A stretch of 64,000 nt of DNA from Luidia sarsii (GCA_949987565.1 OX465120.1:7950587-8014586); one strand, 5' to 3'; shown: positions 33,811 through 45,945, counted from the stretch's first letter. Program-made: numbers and translations. Notes: a model not told the origin generated them from the sequence alone.

Positions 33811-34611
33811 GGTAAGCATATATATGTAAATCATGTATATAACTTATTGTGTGTGGGGTTGAATCATAATGTTTATTTTGAACACAAAAGTTGGGAGACA
33901 AAGGGTTTCCAATAGCCAAATGTTCGGTTTATCGGTGTTCGTTAGAGCAGTGTTCCACTGTACTTATTGAATTGGACTATTATTACCAAAATTTGATTTA
34001 CTTTTGAAGAAAATGAAACATTCCCAAACCAAATAATGATAATACAATGATTAAGAGTGCTTAAAATATTAATGAACCCATAAATGCAACGATAGAAAAT
34101 GAGTCAATAAATACATTACCCCCCAAAACATCAGAAATTAGGAAGGCCTGGTGTTTTAATCCTTGCAGGGTCTCAAAGGCAGAAGGACAAAACCAAAACT
34201 TTTTAGTCAGTAAGCAGCTTGCAACATATTGAATTTTGCTCAAGCCAAATAAAAGTGCACTGAATTCAGTGTTTACAAAATGGGGATTGTGACAAGAACA
34301 TGAGTGGTTAACTGAACTGGATCCCTGTAATGTATATGTACACGGTAATGCTAGCAAGGCGACAAAAGAATATTGGCTGACAAATGCTTCTACAATACAC
34401 TCCCCCTCTTCTACCAGAATCTTACCGAATTTAAGCTGTATCTTGTATCAAATAAAATAATTTGAAGGGAATCTGAATAATGACAAACACAATTTTGACT
34501 ATTGGAAAAAAACAAGAGTTACCATTCACGCACACTGACAAACCTGTGGACAGTACTTGATGCTGTTCATTTGTAGATGACCCGAGTGATATATAATGAC
34601 TGATAACTCAC
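33811..34611. other. Intron 5 stretch next to exon 5
   Basis: A small Penelope-terminus scrap near 34140-34215 (GGCCTGGTGTTTTAATCCTT, CAGTAAGCAGCTTGCAAC). Otherwise nothing recognised. Confidence 0.4.
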
Positions 34612-34726
34612 CATTGTTTTGGATGGCACTGGCTGAATGGACAAGGTGTGAGATGATAACGGTAATATGTTCAGCTTATCATCAATCACCATACAACGTT
34701 TACATGTTGAAAGTGACAGCAGAAAC
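34612..34726 (-). CDS. NAT10: NAT10 coding exon 5 (residues 186-224)
   Basis: It encodes FLLSLSTCKRCMVIDDKLNILPLSSH and then a less conserved tail, as in other NAT10 proteins where this linker leads to the helicase domain. The donor is ATG|gtgagt in phase 0. The acceptor is ATCATAG, whose next base completes arginine 186. Confidence 0.93.
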
Positions 34727-34799
34727 CTATGATAGTAATCCAACACAACAAATGTCACAATTTTTTTTACCAATGGTTTGTGATATTTAAATGATCAAA

Positions 34800-34990
34800 C
34801 ATTAAATAATCCTTTTTGAAAAATGGCAAGAGTGTCAGAGAGTAAGAGTGCTGGTGTGCAAAACCAGAGGTCTCAGGTTCAAGTCCTAGTTCAAGTCAAC
34901 TAGTCTTTGCCAGGGTGAGGCACCAGTCAGAAGCATTGAACCATTAACTCTTGTACATGTACATTGTATATCTCCACGGATCACATCCCT
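34800..34990 (+). mobile_element. tRNA-derived SINE fragment
   Basis: GAAAAATGGCAAGAGTGTC, GGTCTCAGGTTCAAGTCCTA (box B-like) and the tail CTAGTCTTTGCCAGGGTGAG, CAGTCAGAAGCATTGAACCA, TATCTCCACGGATCAC. Lies in the intron between exons 4 and 5. Confidence 0.65.
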
Positions 34991-35290
34991 GCTTTAATTT
35001 TTTTCTAAATTGTTTTTTCTTTGTTTATCAAACTTAAAATGAAAAAGCTGCATAAAATATGCATAATCCTGAGCTGCTGTAGCCAGGTTTACAATTGGTT
35101 GTTTGCTTCTGAACAAAAGTGGGGGCGTGATCCTGGACATAAACAGCAGTTAATGGCTACACTGGATACACTTGATTTTACGGTATTCAATGTTTGATGA
35201 TTCATTTGAAAAATCTTCTACTTGGAACTGATATGAGTCAGATTGATTGGTCAGCAGTGAAATTATTATAATTTTGTATATGACTCCTAC

Positions 35291-35475
35291 CTTTCATTGA
35301 ATCGACCAATAACATCTTGGTGTGCTTCAGTGCGGTAGCGTGAATGAACATCCATCGATAGAGTGTACAATTGCTTAAGAGATGCCATGGTCCGAAGCAG
35401 GATTACTATGATACCACCCCCTTCCACTGTTTCAATGGTACGGGCCAGGAGGTTAGGGGTCATAGCTTCAAAATC
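35291..35475 (-). CDS. NAT10: NAT10 coding exon 4 (residues 125-185 plus split codon 186)
   Basis: It starts at DFEAMTPNLLARTIETVEGGG and ends at the AHQDVIGRFNE block, both very close to vertebrate NAT10. The acceptor is TTCACAG. The donor is AG|gtagga, leaving phase 2, and exon 5 supplies the G that makes arginine 186. Confidence 0.96.
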
Positions 35476-35861
35476 CTGTGAATGTGAGATTGAAGAGAAC
35501 ACATAGGCCTACAAGTTTTCCATACACAATGATATGATAGAAAGTAACAAAATAAAAGATACAGATTTTCCCACCCCCCAAAAAAAGTATTGTCTCAAAA
35601 GCATTGCAGGGATTTTCAATCCCTCTATCAAACATCCTAAGAATAAATGATCATGTTTCAATATCAAAAATTATATTCAGGAGTTCCTTTGCAGGCCTTG
35701 AATTTGGTAATTTTCAAGGCAAGGCCACTTTGGCTTTGAATGATGCAAAATTTTCGGGGGCACCAACATGATCAAGGCCAGTGTGTAGGGCAACAAGGCC
35801 AAAAAAAAAAATGAAAGGGCACAGAGGCCAAAATGCAAATAAATTGTACCAATTCCTTCCC
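35476..35861. other. Intron 3 stretch between exon 4 and the DIRS element
   Basis: Nothing recognised. Contains an A-run at 35802-35810. Confidence 0.35.
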
Positions 35862-36360
35862 TACAGAAGTGTGGGAAGGGTCTACTAGCGAATATTTACC
35901 CGTAGAGCCACTACTGTTGCATATTTCCCTAGAGGGTGTAATACATTCGCTAAGATTTCACACAATAGCCTCCCAGCATGCCCTGCGGCATACCCGCCAT
36001 GTTAGCTTCCTCTTTTCTAGAGCGCTACAGCAGGTACATGTAAAACCGCAATGAGCCCTCCGTGGGGAGGAGGGAGGGATGCTCTACGGGTAAGTATTCG
36101 CTAGTAGACCCTTACCACACTTCTGTGGGGAGGGAGTCTACTGCGCTCATCTTACCCGTAGAGCCACTACTGTTGCAGTTTAACACCGCTTTAGGAGGTG
36201 GGAGCGAGATGCTACTGTGTGAGTACAGGATCACTATTGTACAGTGGACAGATATTGCTGTTGGGAGAAACGGTTAGCACAACAGGGTATCTCAAAACTC
36301 AGAACCTGTGTAATTTACACAGATAAGTGCACTGTAAACTTACAAACGGCATGATCCTGT

Positions 36361-37522
36361 CTATCTGCGTTTCTGAGGAGTAGACTGTGATGCTTGGGAG
36401 GCGGCCTTTCCTGCCGCCTGCAACACCACTTTCCCAGCACGTCCCTCCGTCTGGAGGACGTCCCGTACATGTAGGTAGCAGGCTGTAAACGTGTTTGGGG
36501 TTTTCCAGCATGCTGCCCGGTTGATATCGGCTGATGGGACTCCTCTGAAGAAGGCCCATGAGGTTGCCACTGCTCTGACATCATGTGCATGGACGTCAGA
36601 GTCCATCGATGCATGTGGCCAGCATTTTGATGCTGCCCGTATAGCAGTCACGATCCACCGTGTGATGGTGCTCTGTGAGGCTGCCCAGTATGAAGGGGTG
36701 GAAGTGATAAATAGGTTTGTCACTTTACCCCGGGTTAGTTTTGTCCTGTGAAGGTACCATTTCAGACTTCGAACAGGGCACCACTTCCTATCTTCAGGTA
36801 CAGATGACTGCGAGCGCAAATCTGGAACAAAGATGTCTGGTGGAACAAAGGATTCTGACTGGTTCTTTGTGAGGAAGGACGCCTTTGGAACAATTCGGTT
36901 CCCACTGAATGTGACCTGGCTCAACGGATAGTGCCTGCAGTTCTCTATGACGTCGTCATGTAGCCACTGCCAGCAGGAAGGTTAGCTTGACGGACAGGTC
37001 TAGCAAAGCTGCCTGCCCCATGGGTTCATAAGGGGCACGTGAAAGTACCTGTAGAACGACAGGGAGGTCCTAAGTGGGAAGGAGCTTACGAGTTGGTGGC
37101 CTCTCGACAAACATTCCCCGGAGAATGTGACCAAGGGCTTGGTTATCAGTAACCGATGAGCCATCTGCAAAGCCTTGATGAACAGCTGCTATGGCCGAGC
37201 GGTAGTTCCGGATAGTGGCCACCGTGAGGCCCGAGTTAAACAGATATACGAAGAAGTCACCCACGTCAGTTAGAAGAATTGACTGGATCTGTAGGTCTCC
37301 GTCTGCACCATTTGTAGTAATGGTGTAGGCAGCTGTTATAGACTTTCCTTGTGGAAGGCCTGCGACTACATGTACGTGCTGCGAATGTGGCAGCGTCCTC
37401 TGAAAGGCTGACTGCTCGGAAAGAATGCTTGATAATGACCAGCACGTCCAGTTGAGATCCAGAGGAGCTGGGTGAATGAACCTCGATCGTGGTTGAGACA
37501 GAATGTCGAGGTGGAAGAACAA
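36361..37522 (-). pseudogene. DIRS tyrosine recombinase
   Basis: The N-terminal SAM-like part (YLFNSGLTVATIRNYRSAIA) lies in 37070-37522. The catalytic part continues past a stop near 37070 with the first arginine in TCRRHRELQAL. It then reads 36924-36361 with HAHDVRAVATSWAF, the AACWKT block and FTACYL. The residues R, H-x-x-R, W and Y are all present, but they are spread over interrupted frames. Confidence 0.83.
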
Positions 37523-37862
37523 GCGGTTTGTGCACCAGCAGATTGATCAACTGGGGAAACCAGGGTTGGCGAGGCCAGAACGGGGCGATCAAGAGAATCC
37601 TGTATCGTTCCTGTTCTATTTTTGTCAGTACACGAGTTATGAAGGATATCGGTGGGAAGGCGTATGCGAACATCCCCACCAAGGACATTGACAGGGCGTC
37701 GACATGCCACGCCCTTGGCTCTGGGTGTCTGATGCAAAAAACTGGTACATACATGTAGCTGGTTGTTGTCCCCTGACGCAAACTGGTCTATGTGAGGGCG
37801 GTCCATGATCCTGAAGATCTGTCCGACCACAAGAGGACACAGTGTCCATTCTGTTGGTCGGA

Positions 37863-38212
37863 TCATTCCACTGGAGAGGGCGTCTGCTGTCCTGTTGCCA
37901 CTCCTTGGACATGCACAGCGGACAGTGTGATGCCGGACTTTAGGCAACAAAGGAGCATCTCCCACGTCAGGAGGCACAGCTGGGATGAACTTGTGCCTCC
38001 CTCGTGATTGATATATGCCACAAGTGTGGCGTTGTCGCACTTGATCAAGATGGATCGATCGTGGATGTGCGAGTGGAAATGCCGTAGGGCACTGAATACT
38101 GCTAGCATCTCAAACACATTGATGTGAAGGGACTGTTGTTCCTGACTCCATACACCCGCGGCCTGTCGAGGGTCAAGTGTGGCACCCCAGCCCGAGCCTG
38201 AAGCGTCCGTCG
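37863..38212 (-). pseudogene. DIRS RNase H domain
   Basis: The TDASGSGWGATLD signature lies just after the RT. It is followed by VFEMLAVFSALRHF and ILIKCDNATLVAYINHEGG, the RNase H blocks typical of DIRS, ending near GVATGQQT. A frame change separates it from the RT. Confidence 0.82.
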
Positions 38213-39408
38213 TTATGGATATCGCTGGCTGAGGTCAAGGGAAGACCACCCCACGCCTGAGGTTGAGGGGATCGGACCACCACCGCAGGTGTGGATGAAG
38301 AAAAGCCGGGACCAGAACCAAGTGATGATTGCGTAGTATTTCGGTCGAAAATGAGCGAGGAGCTGGAGCTGGAGCGGACACATGCGAAGACGACAATGCG
38401 GTACAAGGTCCACCATGCTTGCCATAAGTCCGAGTAGTCTCAGCCATGCTGTTGCTGGGGCCCATGCTACTGCGAGGAATTGATCGACGCATTGCTGTAT
38501 ATTTCGAATGCGTGGGTCTGTTGGAAAGGCAATGCCCATTTTGAGGTTGATTACAGCTCCCAGGAAGGTGGGCATTTGTGTTGGGGTTGGGTGTGATTTG
38601 TCCTTGTTTATCAAGAACCCAAGCCGTGTAGCCAACTCCACAGTCACGTTGAATGCTCGAAGTGATTCCTTCTCCGAGCGACCAACGATCAGCCAGTCGT
38701 CCAGATACATGAAGATCGAGATGTTTTGTGCATGCAGGAACGCTCCCATCGACTTCACTATCCTTGTGAAAACCCAAGGAGATGTTGACAGTCCGAATGG
38801 GAGTGCCGTAAATTTGTAGGTTACGCTTTGGTAATGAAACCGAAGATAGTTGCGATGATCTGGCAGTATGGGCACATGAAGGTACGCGTTCTTCAGATCG
38901 AGAGAGGTAGGCCATGCTTGCGGAGGTACTGAGTTTAGGATCACCCAAAGCGTGTCCATGTGGAAGCGTTTGGGGCGGATGAATTTGTTCAAAGGTTTCA
39001 GATTCAGGATAGGTCGCCACGAACCTGTGTCCTTTTTTGGAGTAAGGAAAAAGGAAGATAGGAATCCGGGAGATGTTCCCGTCCAAGGAACCATGCGTAT
39101 CGCTTCCTTTCTGAGGAGTGATTCGATTTCCGACTCAAACGCCAGGCGCTTGGCAGGGTCGGACGGAGTTATTGTTTGCCGAATAACTGTGTCTAAGGGG
39201 GGGGGGTGCACGAGAATTCCAGTGCATAACCGTGACCGATTGTCTTGAGCACCCACCGGTCGGAGACAACCTGAGACCAGGGCCTTATGAATGCTCTGAG
39301 GCGGCCGCCCACAGGCTCAACGGTGGGGGGCAACCGTGGTGCGAGAATGTCACTCGCGCCACCCTCCGGAAAACTGAGGGGCCGATTGTTTGGAGGTCTG
39401 GCCGCCAC
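38213..39408 (-). pseudogene. DIRS reverse transcriptase, frameshifted at a G-run
   Basis: The main ORF (39256-38213) holds FFLTPKKDTGSWRPILNLK, SLDLKNAYLHVPI, FTALPFGLSTSPWVFTRIV and the catalytic FMYLDDWLIVG. The conserved lead-in GGRLRAFIRPWSQVVSDRWV lies in another frame (39408-39193). The break coincides with a run of G at about 39197-39205, a likely slippage site. Confidence 0.9.
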
Positions 39409-40250
39409 GATGGGAGGGTTGGCCTCGACGCGAATCCGTTGGATGTGCCAAGAAGCGAGCTATCGATGTAGCAGGAAAACGACCCCGAGCTCAGCCTCTT
39501 GGGGTTCTGGGAGGCCTTGTGGGTACCTGGGGGGTTAATCCTGGTCTTAGCTTTGGGCTGTACCGTGCACTTTTGTGCCGGCTAGCGAAGATTGATCTTA
39601 TCGGTGGCCTCAATACGCTTCGCTTCCGCTTCCATGGATTCCTGAAATTTGTTGTCAAACAGATCCGGTCCAAGGATTGGCAAAGCCTCCAAGCGCTTTC
39701 TAACCCCTTCAGAAGGGAGGTAAAGGGAGTCGAGGACGTTGGCACGTCGAGCGGAGGTTGCCAGCACAAGAGATACGGGTGAACTGCTCCAAGGTCAGGC
39801 GGAGAGTTTCATTAAGGCAGCGAAAAGCCGAAGACAACATGTCCACTGGAATGGCAGTCTCCTCCTCAAAGCCTCTGACCAAGTATTCCGACAGCAGGAG
39901 TAGAAACGAGGTCGAGCGCATCCCGTATCTGGAAGCCCAGTCTGCCTTCCGCAGTATATCTTCAATCTTGTTTCTAGTACGGTCAGAAAACAGTGTATCT
40001 TCAATCTTGTTTCTAGTACGGTCAGAAAACAGTGTATCTTCAATCTTGTTTCTAGTACGGTCAGAAAACAGTGTATCTTCAATCTTGTTTCTAGTACGGT
40101 CAGACTGCGAGTGGAGCTAGATCCGCTACCGTCAGCAGCCAATTTATCTCGTGTGGAATCCGGGACTGTTGGCACCGTCAGATAATCGTCGACGTCCTTC
40201 GGCTGAAACCGGAAGTACAGTAGTTACTGTTCCGTTTATCGAAGGACTGC
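39258..40250 (-). pseudogene. DIRS gag-like region with 39-bp tandem repeat
   Basis: The open segment LDSLYLPSEGVRKRLEALPI and the related part (39582-39921) lie upstream of the RT. 39957-40112 contains four copies of a 39-bp unit (TATCTTCAATCTTGTTTCTA...), which is in frame (13 codons). Confidence 0.6.
39957..40112. repeat. 39-bp tandem repeat, four units
   Basis: CTTCAATCTTGTTTCTAGTA followed by CGGTCAGAAAACAGTGTAT, four times with little divergence, which indicates a recent expansion inside the DIRS gag region. Confidence 0.9.
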
Positions 40251-40275
40251 CGAAGATGAGTGCAGTAGACTTATC

Positions 40276-41320
40276 TTTTTTGTATGACCTGCTATATACG
40301 TACTATACGTACCGGGTACAGTCAAACCTGCTCATCCGGCCACCTCTATAAACCGGCCTCTTGTCCATAACGGCCACCTTTCAAAGTCCTGATCGACATT
40401 GCATGTGTTTTAATGGGCGCAAGTTTCGAAATTGCGGTCACTGTCCAACGCGGCCAGCAGCCAGGCCTCTTGGAACAGTGCGTGTACATTTGTATTGAGA
40501 TTAAACTTTCACATGCTGGCCAACAAAGAAATGAAGGGCGCCCTCTTTTGGCGCTCCAAATTTCCAAAGTCAGGAACCAGACATATTATCTTTATCACAT
40601 TTTCTTGTGTTGGGGGTGCAGACTATCTATTACTGATGCATGGTTACATGTTTTATGTGGCCGTTGTCGACAAGATTGCGCATTCATTTCCCTTATCTCT
40701 TCCTAAAATCCAAATGAAATTAGATGTACTCTCAAAACAACTGTAATCAATGATGAAAGTGGCTGCATTTCTGCTTACCAATGCAAAAAAAAGGCATTAC
40801 GGCCAAGGAAGAAATAGGGCAAGGTCAAACTGGCCTGAACGTCGTTCAATTAAAGCCCTGCCTTTGATTTTACTTCAAGAAATTCTGCCAAAAAATAAGC
40901 AAAATTGTTACCGTAAGATGTAGAGTAAATTGCCTTGAACAAATCGGCCGCTTTGGCATCAACGTCCACCACGACCATGCAATCCACAAGCCTCGTAACT
41001 GGGAAGTATGGCATTCAAACAGAGCTTGTGTCTCCAGCCATGTTTGCTCCATGGTCAAGCTCCAACTGAATGCACTCTCGTACTTTTCTTCCAATACCCC
41101 TCCAAAATACTAGGAATCAGTCTCAGAATCAATATCTACTAAAAAAAAATACAACGCATCCAAGCATACTGCTCATTTATGGCAGTGGAATCAGAGGAAG
41201 ACTGCAAATTTTGACAAATTTCACATTGCTCTGTCAACTAAAGTTGTTTATGTGGTTACAAAAGGGTTCAGATTTTCAACAAATGTCAAACTAAAAATGA
41301 TATATATAAAAAAACGTTGC
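40276..41320. other. Intron 3 stretch with a possible transposon end
   Basis: CAGTCAAACCTGCTCATCCGG at 40319 followed by repeated CGGCCACCT resembles the end of pogo/Tc1-type MITEs, but I do not find its partner. Around 41060-40860 a minus-strand frame reads LVDCMVVVDVDAKAADLFKA without stops. It may be a scrap of a transposon ORF that I cannot name. Confidence 0.35.
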
Positions 41321-41324
41321 TGCT

Positions 41325-41780
41325 TACTGACAAACATTACCAAAATGCATATCTCAAAATGTTGTGGGCCTGACGTTTTGATCCTAGCAGGACCTTTCTC
41401 AAAGGCAGAGTGACAAGGACAAAACAGATACAAAAAGTGATAATGTGGATAAAGTGTCTTTGGACTATTCAACCACATGGTCTCAATATCCAGGAGGGTA
41501 GGCCCTAATGACTAACACCATGCAGCTTTCTGATAATCCTTTTTTTGTGTTCACTCCTCAACAATCCTCTCTTTGATCTTTCCCCCTCTTCTCACTAATC
41601 CCTGCCCTACCCAATGGCCTTCCCTTTGATCTCACCCAACCAGCTTTTCTCTTTGTCCTTTGTCATCGTGTTCTATTCACTCTCATTCCACTTCCTTCTT
41701 GTATCTGTTTTGTCCTTGTCACTCTGCCTTTGAGAAAGGTCCTGCTAGGATCGAAACGTCAGGCCCACTAAATTTTGAGA
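41325..41780. mobile_element. Penelope remnants: facing termini with UTR between
   Basis: A minus-oriented terminal repeat (41330-41430) is followed by a plus-oriented 3' end: coding scrap ACTATTCAACCACATGGTCT, UTR and terminal repeat to 41778 (GATCGAAACGTCAGGCCC). Confidence 0.8.
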
Positions 41781-41820
41781 AATGTCAAACTAGTGAACTT
41801 GTACTTTCAGTTTATATTAA

Positions 41821-43308
41821 AAGGGAATGAAACCCAAGAAATAAAGTTTGCTTATCTGATTGGGTGTTGAAAACAACCTAAAATTACCTGTGAGTCACTC
41901 ATAAAGAGAGAAAATTCATGGAGTTGTAGGTCAAATTTGTGTTCCCGTACATGGCCATCTTTTTTTAAAAAGCCGCTGCTGATTGCGGGAATGTGACGTG
42001 ACGACGGATAACTCCGTATATAAGGTGCCCGGATGTGCCCCCTACTGCGTGCACGGTGCAGTTTGTGTACACCAGTGAGTTAAATGATGGTGTACTGCCA
42101 GGCTTTTGGCTGTAAAAATACCAGCGGGAAAAAGCTGGAAAACACTTTCCATGCAATTCCCAATAAGAACAAGAAAACTTAGTTTTTCAAAATCGGCTAC
42201 CAATATTCAAAAGAAATTGAAAGGACGTGAATGTGATTTATACTGTAATGATCGCTTCACTGAGGAGAATTGGGAGGACTTGCGGGCCAAACTCACTGGC
42301 TCAAAGCCGAGGAAGGATACATGCAGTTCCTTCTCTAAATTGCACATCGACCAGCAGTGGCAACACGTGAATCGACAGCTTCAAGAATTTCCGAATTGTT
42401 TTCGTTTCGGTCCCTGCGTGAATGTTTACTTATTCTGTGAGATCCTTCTCGGTGAAGACTGCATGAATCAGTTTCTTTATTTTAGAAAAAGAAATTAATT
42501 AGAAAAATACAAGTATGTTTTTAATATTTTTTTGGTTTAGATTCATGTACGACTCTGTGAAAATGTTGATCAATAACTTTAGTTAAAATTTAAAGGATTG
42601 AACAAGCTTAATAACCTTTTTGACGTTCGCAAAGCATTATGGGTATATTTTTATCACACAACTCTATGGTGAAGTACGTAAACTTGTGAAATGTTTAGTT
42701 TTTCTCCTCAGAAACCAGATGGAGTTCAGAAATGAAACTCACACTGAATTTTCGTCTAGATACCAGGAACAAAACACATTTTTTGTAGGAACGTTGCACG
42801 GGCAGTTTCGGAGAAATCAGTGGAGATTCCCTTGGTGACTGGGGCATGCATGTAGCCAGCTGCATGCGATGCATGCATTGTAATTGTCATCTAGTCAATG
42901 ATTTCTCCGAAACTACCCACTCAACGTTCCGACAAAAATATATTAGTTGTATATTGTTGCTGGTATCTAGATGAAAATGTTTAGAAAAAAAAAATTCACA
43001 AACTTATAGAGTTGTGTGATAAAAATAAGGTCTGTTTGACATCTACACCCATGATGCTTTGTGAACATTTGAAAGGTTTATTGATCAATCGGACGCAGTT
43101 GCCGTCATTCAGTCGTGACATCACATCCCCAGCAAGCAGCGGCGGCTTTTTTGAAAAGATGGGTATGTACGGGAACACAAATTCGACCTACAATTCCATG
43201 AATTTTCTCTCTTTATGAAAATCGTATGTGAGTGACTCATACAGTAGGTAATTGAAGGTTGTTTTTAACACCCAATCAGATAAGCTAACTTTATTTCTCG
43301 GGGAATCT
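41821..43308. mobile_element. TTAA-flanked long-inverted-repeat element with THAP domain (copy A)
   Basis: TTAA at 41817-41820 and 43309-43312. The ends (AAGGGAATGAAACCCAAGAA / reverse complement AGATTCCCCGAGAAATAAAG) begin inverted repeats of about 190 bp. A second inner pair (about 42625-42830 against 42890-43080) means most of the element folds back. It carries a decayed THAP domain in the left half. The same family is at 48249-50450. Confidence 0.85.
42084..42350 (+). pseudogene. THAP zinc-finger domain, decayed
   Basis: MVYCQAFGCKNTSGKKLE, then FHAIPNK, is the start of a THAP domain. After stops and a frame change it continues YCNDRFTEENWEDLRAKLTG and SKPRK. The THAP histidine of the C-x-x-H pair is replaced (CNDRF for CSDHF). 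No transposase part follows. THAP domains are the DNA-binding modules of P-type transposases and of many host proteins. Confidence 0.75.
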
Positions 43309-43762
43309 TTAAGGATACTCTCAACATTACATCAATTTAGCTTTTTCTCTATTGTGTCAATTAAACAAGGCTCATAATATCCAGGAAATGAATGTGTGCT
43401 TTGGTTTAATCCCACTGATCTTTTAACAAATCCAAGCTCTTTCTCAAGTGATTTTTGAAAAAGAGAGAAATTTCCAACAAGTAATTCCTTCGACATGAAG
43501 ACAAAATGAAAGATATATTGAAATCATGTGAAACTATGAAAACCTGAAATTGAATGAGACAATAAATTAAAAGTACACGTATTACCAAAAAGGTTGTGTC
43601 CAGACATGTCTTGAAGAGAAAATGTACATTTAAGCAATGGCCAATATCCTACAGTGCATATTATACATTTTCTAATTACATCAAGTCCAGGCTTATTGAA
43701 GAAAATAAGATAAGACACCTGTAAAATGGACAGTGTAGAAATGCCTACTAATTGTGTCTTAC
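43309..43762. other. Intron 3 stretch before exon 3
   Basis: Nothing recognised. 43935-44179 (intron 2, 245 nt) also shows no element. Confidence 0.4.
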
Positions 43763-43934
43763 CTGAAGTACACACATGCCGTATGTATTGCCTAGGATCT
43801 TGTGTGTCTCTGAGTAGTAGCAATAGCGGATGTTGGTTGCAGCTATAAATAACTCAAATGGGTCATCTTCTTTCACATCTAACACACCACTCTTCAGTTT
43901 CTTTTGAAGTTGCTTCATACGCTTCTTACGGTGG
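43763..43934 (-). CDS. NAT10: NAT10 coding exon 3 (residues 67-124)
   Basis: The acceptor is CTACAG and the donor is CAG|gtaaga. The exon encodes the basic HRKKRMKQLQKK stretch followed by the DPFELFIAATNIRYCYY and HKILGNTYGMCVLQ blocks of the TcmA/DUF1726 domain. It is 172 nt long (one base finishing codon 67, then 57 codons), so it exits in phase 0. Confidence 0.96.
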
Positions 43935-44179
43935 CTGTAGTAAAATGCATACAATTGCACACATACATGTACTTAGGACATGAATAGGGCCATTATAGTC
44001 AACAGGCAAAGAACCAAGGCTTGAGTGACTGCTTTACTAAGCCATGGCTCATTTCTAATTGGTTCATCGCTGTCACAATCTAATTAAAAAAAAATCTCTG
44101 ATAATTCCATCCAGTTTGTAGGCATTTTGTGTGATGTGAATACTGATTTTGAGTAATTGGCATGCGCATTTTAACTTAC

Positions 44180-44271
44180 CTACTGAATCCAAGTTCTTTC
44201 TTATAGCACCATAGGACTGATGGTCGGGCCCGGACTACAGCCTTAGATAGCATGTGATGCAGAATCACCAC
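44180..44271 (-). CDS. NAT10: NAT10 coding exon 2 (residues 37-66 plus split codon 67)
   Basis: It begins in phase 0 after TTTAAAG with VVILHHMLSKA and contains the conserved RPSVLWCYKKELGFS block. It ends in phase 2 (AG|gtaagt). The next exon supplies the C that completes serine 67. It is separated from exon 1 by 18.2 kb of intron full of transposons. Confidence 0.95.
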
Positions 44272-45042
44272 CTTTAACAAAATGAGTAACAAACATCTCA
44301 GCATCCTTTCATATAGTTTCATCATGTTCATATTACACTGTATTTGTATTGTACTCTGAATTTTCATTTCCATTTACTTGAAGGGGAAAAATGACGCCTG
44401 TTTGGATTAATGTCAGACAATGCAAAAAGCAAAATGTAAATTCAGTGTTGGGCTGAGTCTTGGTGGTGCTTTTCTGAAAACCGAGTCCCGACATTGACAC
44501 AATGTCAGGAACTGATATTTTGATGTACAGCGTACAATTGTACATACATGTACAATCTGATCTATAAAACACTCAAATTGATTTGAAGATTTTTTTTTAG
44601 GCTAAATAACATGTTACTAAATCATAAACATTTAAACCATTATGGTAGGTTCCAGATAGTCATTTAGAAAGTTAACAAGAAACATAAAAAGGGGCATTTT
44701 CATGTGTCATTTTAATAAAATCCATTGAATCAAAAAATTATTTAAATTGAGTGATTTAAAATTAAAATTAAATCCAGTGAATACAACAAGGAAAGAAAAA
44801 AAATCAGACCGCACATGCCTTCTGAATGTCATCTTTTTGTTTTAATTTTCATATTCAAGTGTAAAATGTGTTTTTACTTGGCTGGAAAGGAAGATTTTGG
44901 ACTGAAATTGAAACTGAATTTTTCTAAGCCCAAGAAAATATAAGGAATGATAATGTTGGGTACTTTGGGAAAAATGTTCCAAACATACACAATGGACCAG
45001 TGCAGTGATGCCTGAGCATGCCAACCAAGAGCGACCACTTAA
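44272..45042. other. Intron 1 stretch next to exon 2
   Basis: AT-rich. A TGTACA cluster lies at about 44525-44553. No coding or repeat assignment. Confidence 0.4.
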
Positions 45043-45261
45043 AGGTCCAATACAACATTGGACAGATCATAAAACATCAATGTAAACATATTTCCTTCTA
45101 ATTTACACTGTTTGCAGATGGTCAAGATAGAATCCTCATGTTGAAATCTTACAGTCTGGATGCTGTAGTTTTTGACAAAACTTCACTCAAGCACTGACAA
45201 ACAGTTTTTATCATACAAACATAGATAATCTTTCCACCTTTACCAATGTTGTATTGCGCCT
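45043..45261. mobile_element. 219-bp MITE with TTAA target duplication
   Basis: Inverted ends AGGTCCAATACAACATTGG and (reverse complement) AGGCGCAATACAACATTGG, flanked by TTAA on both sides (45039-45042, 45262-45265). Its end resembles that of the larger element at 16383-22774 in form. Confidence 0.85.
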
Positions 45262-45689
45262 TTAATGTAATAGGAATATCAGTTGCTGAAGGGACCCACA
45301 TTTCTTCACACATCTTTATTTAATTTAAAAAGACATCTTCAGAAAGGATTTCATTGGGGTTTCTCCGCATTTCACACTTTAAACAATTTTGCCACTGACA
45401 TGCATGTTAGTATTTTCTAATGTCTTTTATCAGTTTAATCCGGACACTGGTTAAAAAAAAGAAACAAGTTGGGTGACCAGGACAATCTGTGTTGTTGGGA
45501 ACCAGTGTGATTGATGCCAAAGACTCAGTGATAATTTTGTGCAATGTCTTTGTAAGTTTTCCCAAAGGACATTTGAAGCATTCATGTATGGCTAAGAATT
45601 AGTGCCGAGTTGTTGACACCTAAGACATCCATTATTCCCGATTATACCGATCGGGATACAATCCAGTTTTTTGTCCCAATGAAGATAAT

Positions 45690-45945
45690 AAAAACATAAG
45701 AGGACCGGGACTTGAACCCGAGACCTCTGGTACCAACACTCTTACCATCTGAGCTATCCAGCCCTTAGATGGTGGCCTCCCCAATAGTCAACTAATCTTT
45801 GCCGGGGTGGGGGCGCCAGTCAGAAGTAATTCAACCATTAACTGCTGTATATCTCCAGGAATCACGCCCCTGCTTTCATTCAGATGCAAATAACCAATAC
45901 ACACAGTTCCAAACTTGGCTACAGCAGCTTTTTTTTTAATTCAAG
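45690..45945 (-). mobile_element. tRNA-derived SINE, best-preserved copy
   Basis: On the minus strand: tRNA-like head with box A TAGCTCAGATGG (45757-45746) and box B GGTTCAAGTCC (45718-45708). The plus-strand order continues with TCTTTGCCGGGGTGGGGGCG, CAGTCAGAAGTAATTCAACC, TATCTCCAGGAATCACGCCC. Shares all blocks with the copies at 23000, 24300, 27560, 34800 and 62935. Confidence 0.75.

Larger units (their letters stand above)
35862..40275 (-). mobile_element. DIRS-like retrotransposon with tyrosine recombinase
   Basis: Minus-strand order: gag-like region, reverse transcriptase, RNase H, tyrosine recombinase, the order found in DIRS elements. These elements integrate with a recombinase, not an integrase. 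The right flank (40250-40268, AAGATGAGTGCAGTAGACT) is an inverted match of 36128-36146. The left end has an inverted pair (35862-35910 against 36080-36128) and a repeated ACCCGTAGAGCCACTACTGT, as expected for DIRS inverted ends and internal complementary region. All ORFs carry frame breaks. Confidence 0.88.

Noticed and set aside
45701..45765. Functional tRNA gene
   Set aside because: The box A and box B-like sequences lie in a repeated SINE, acceptor and anticodon stems do not form, and other copies show the same body.
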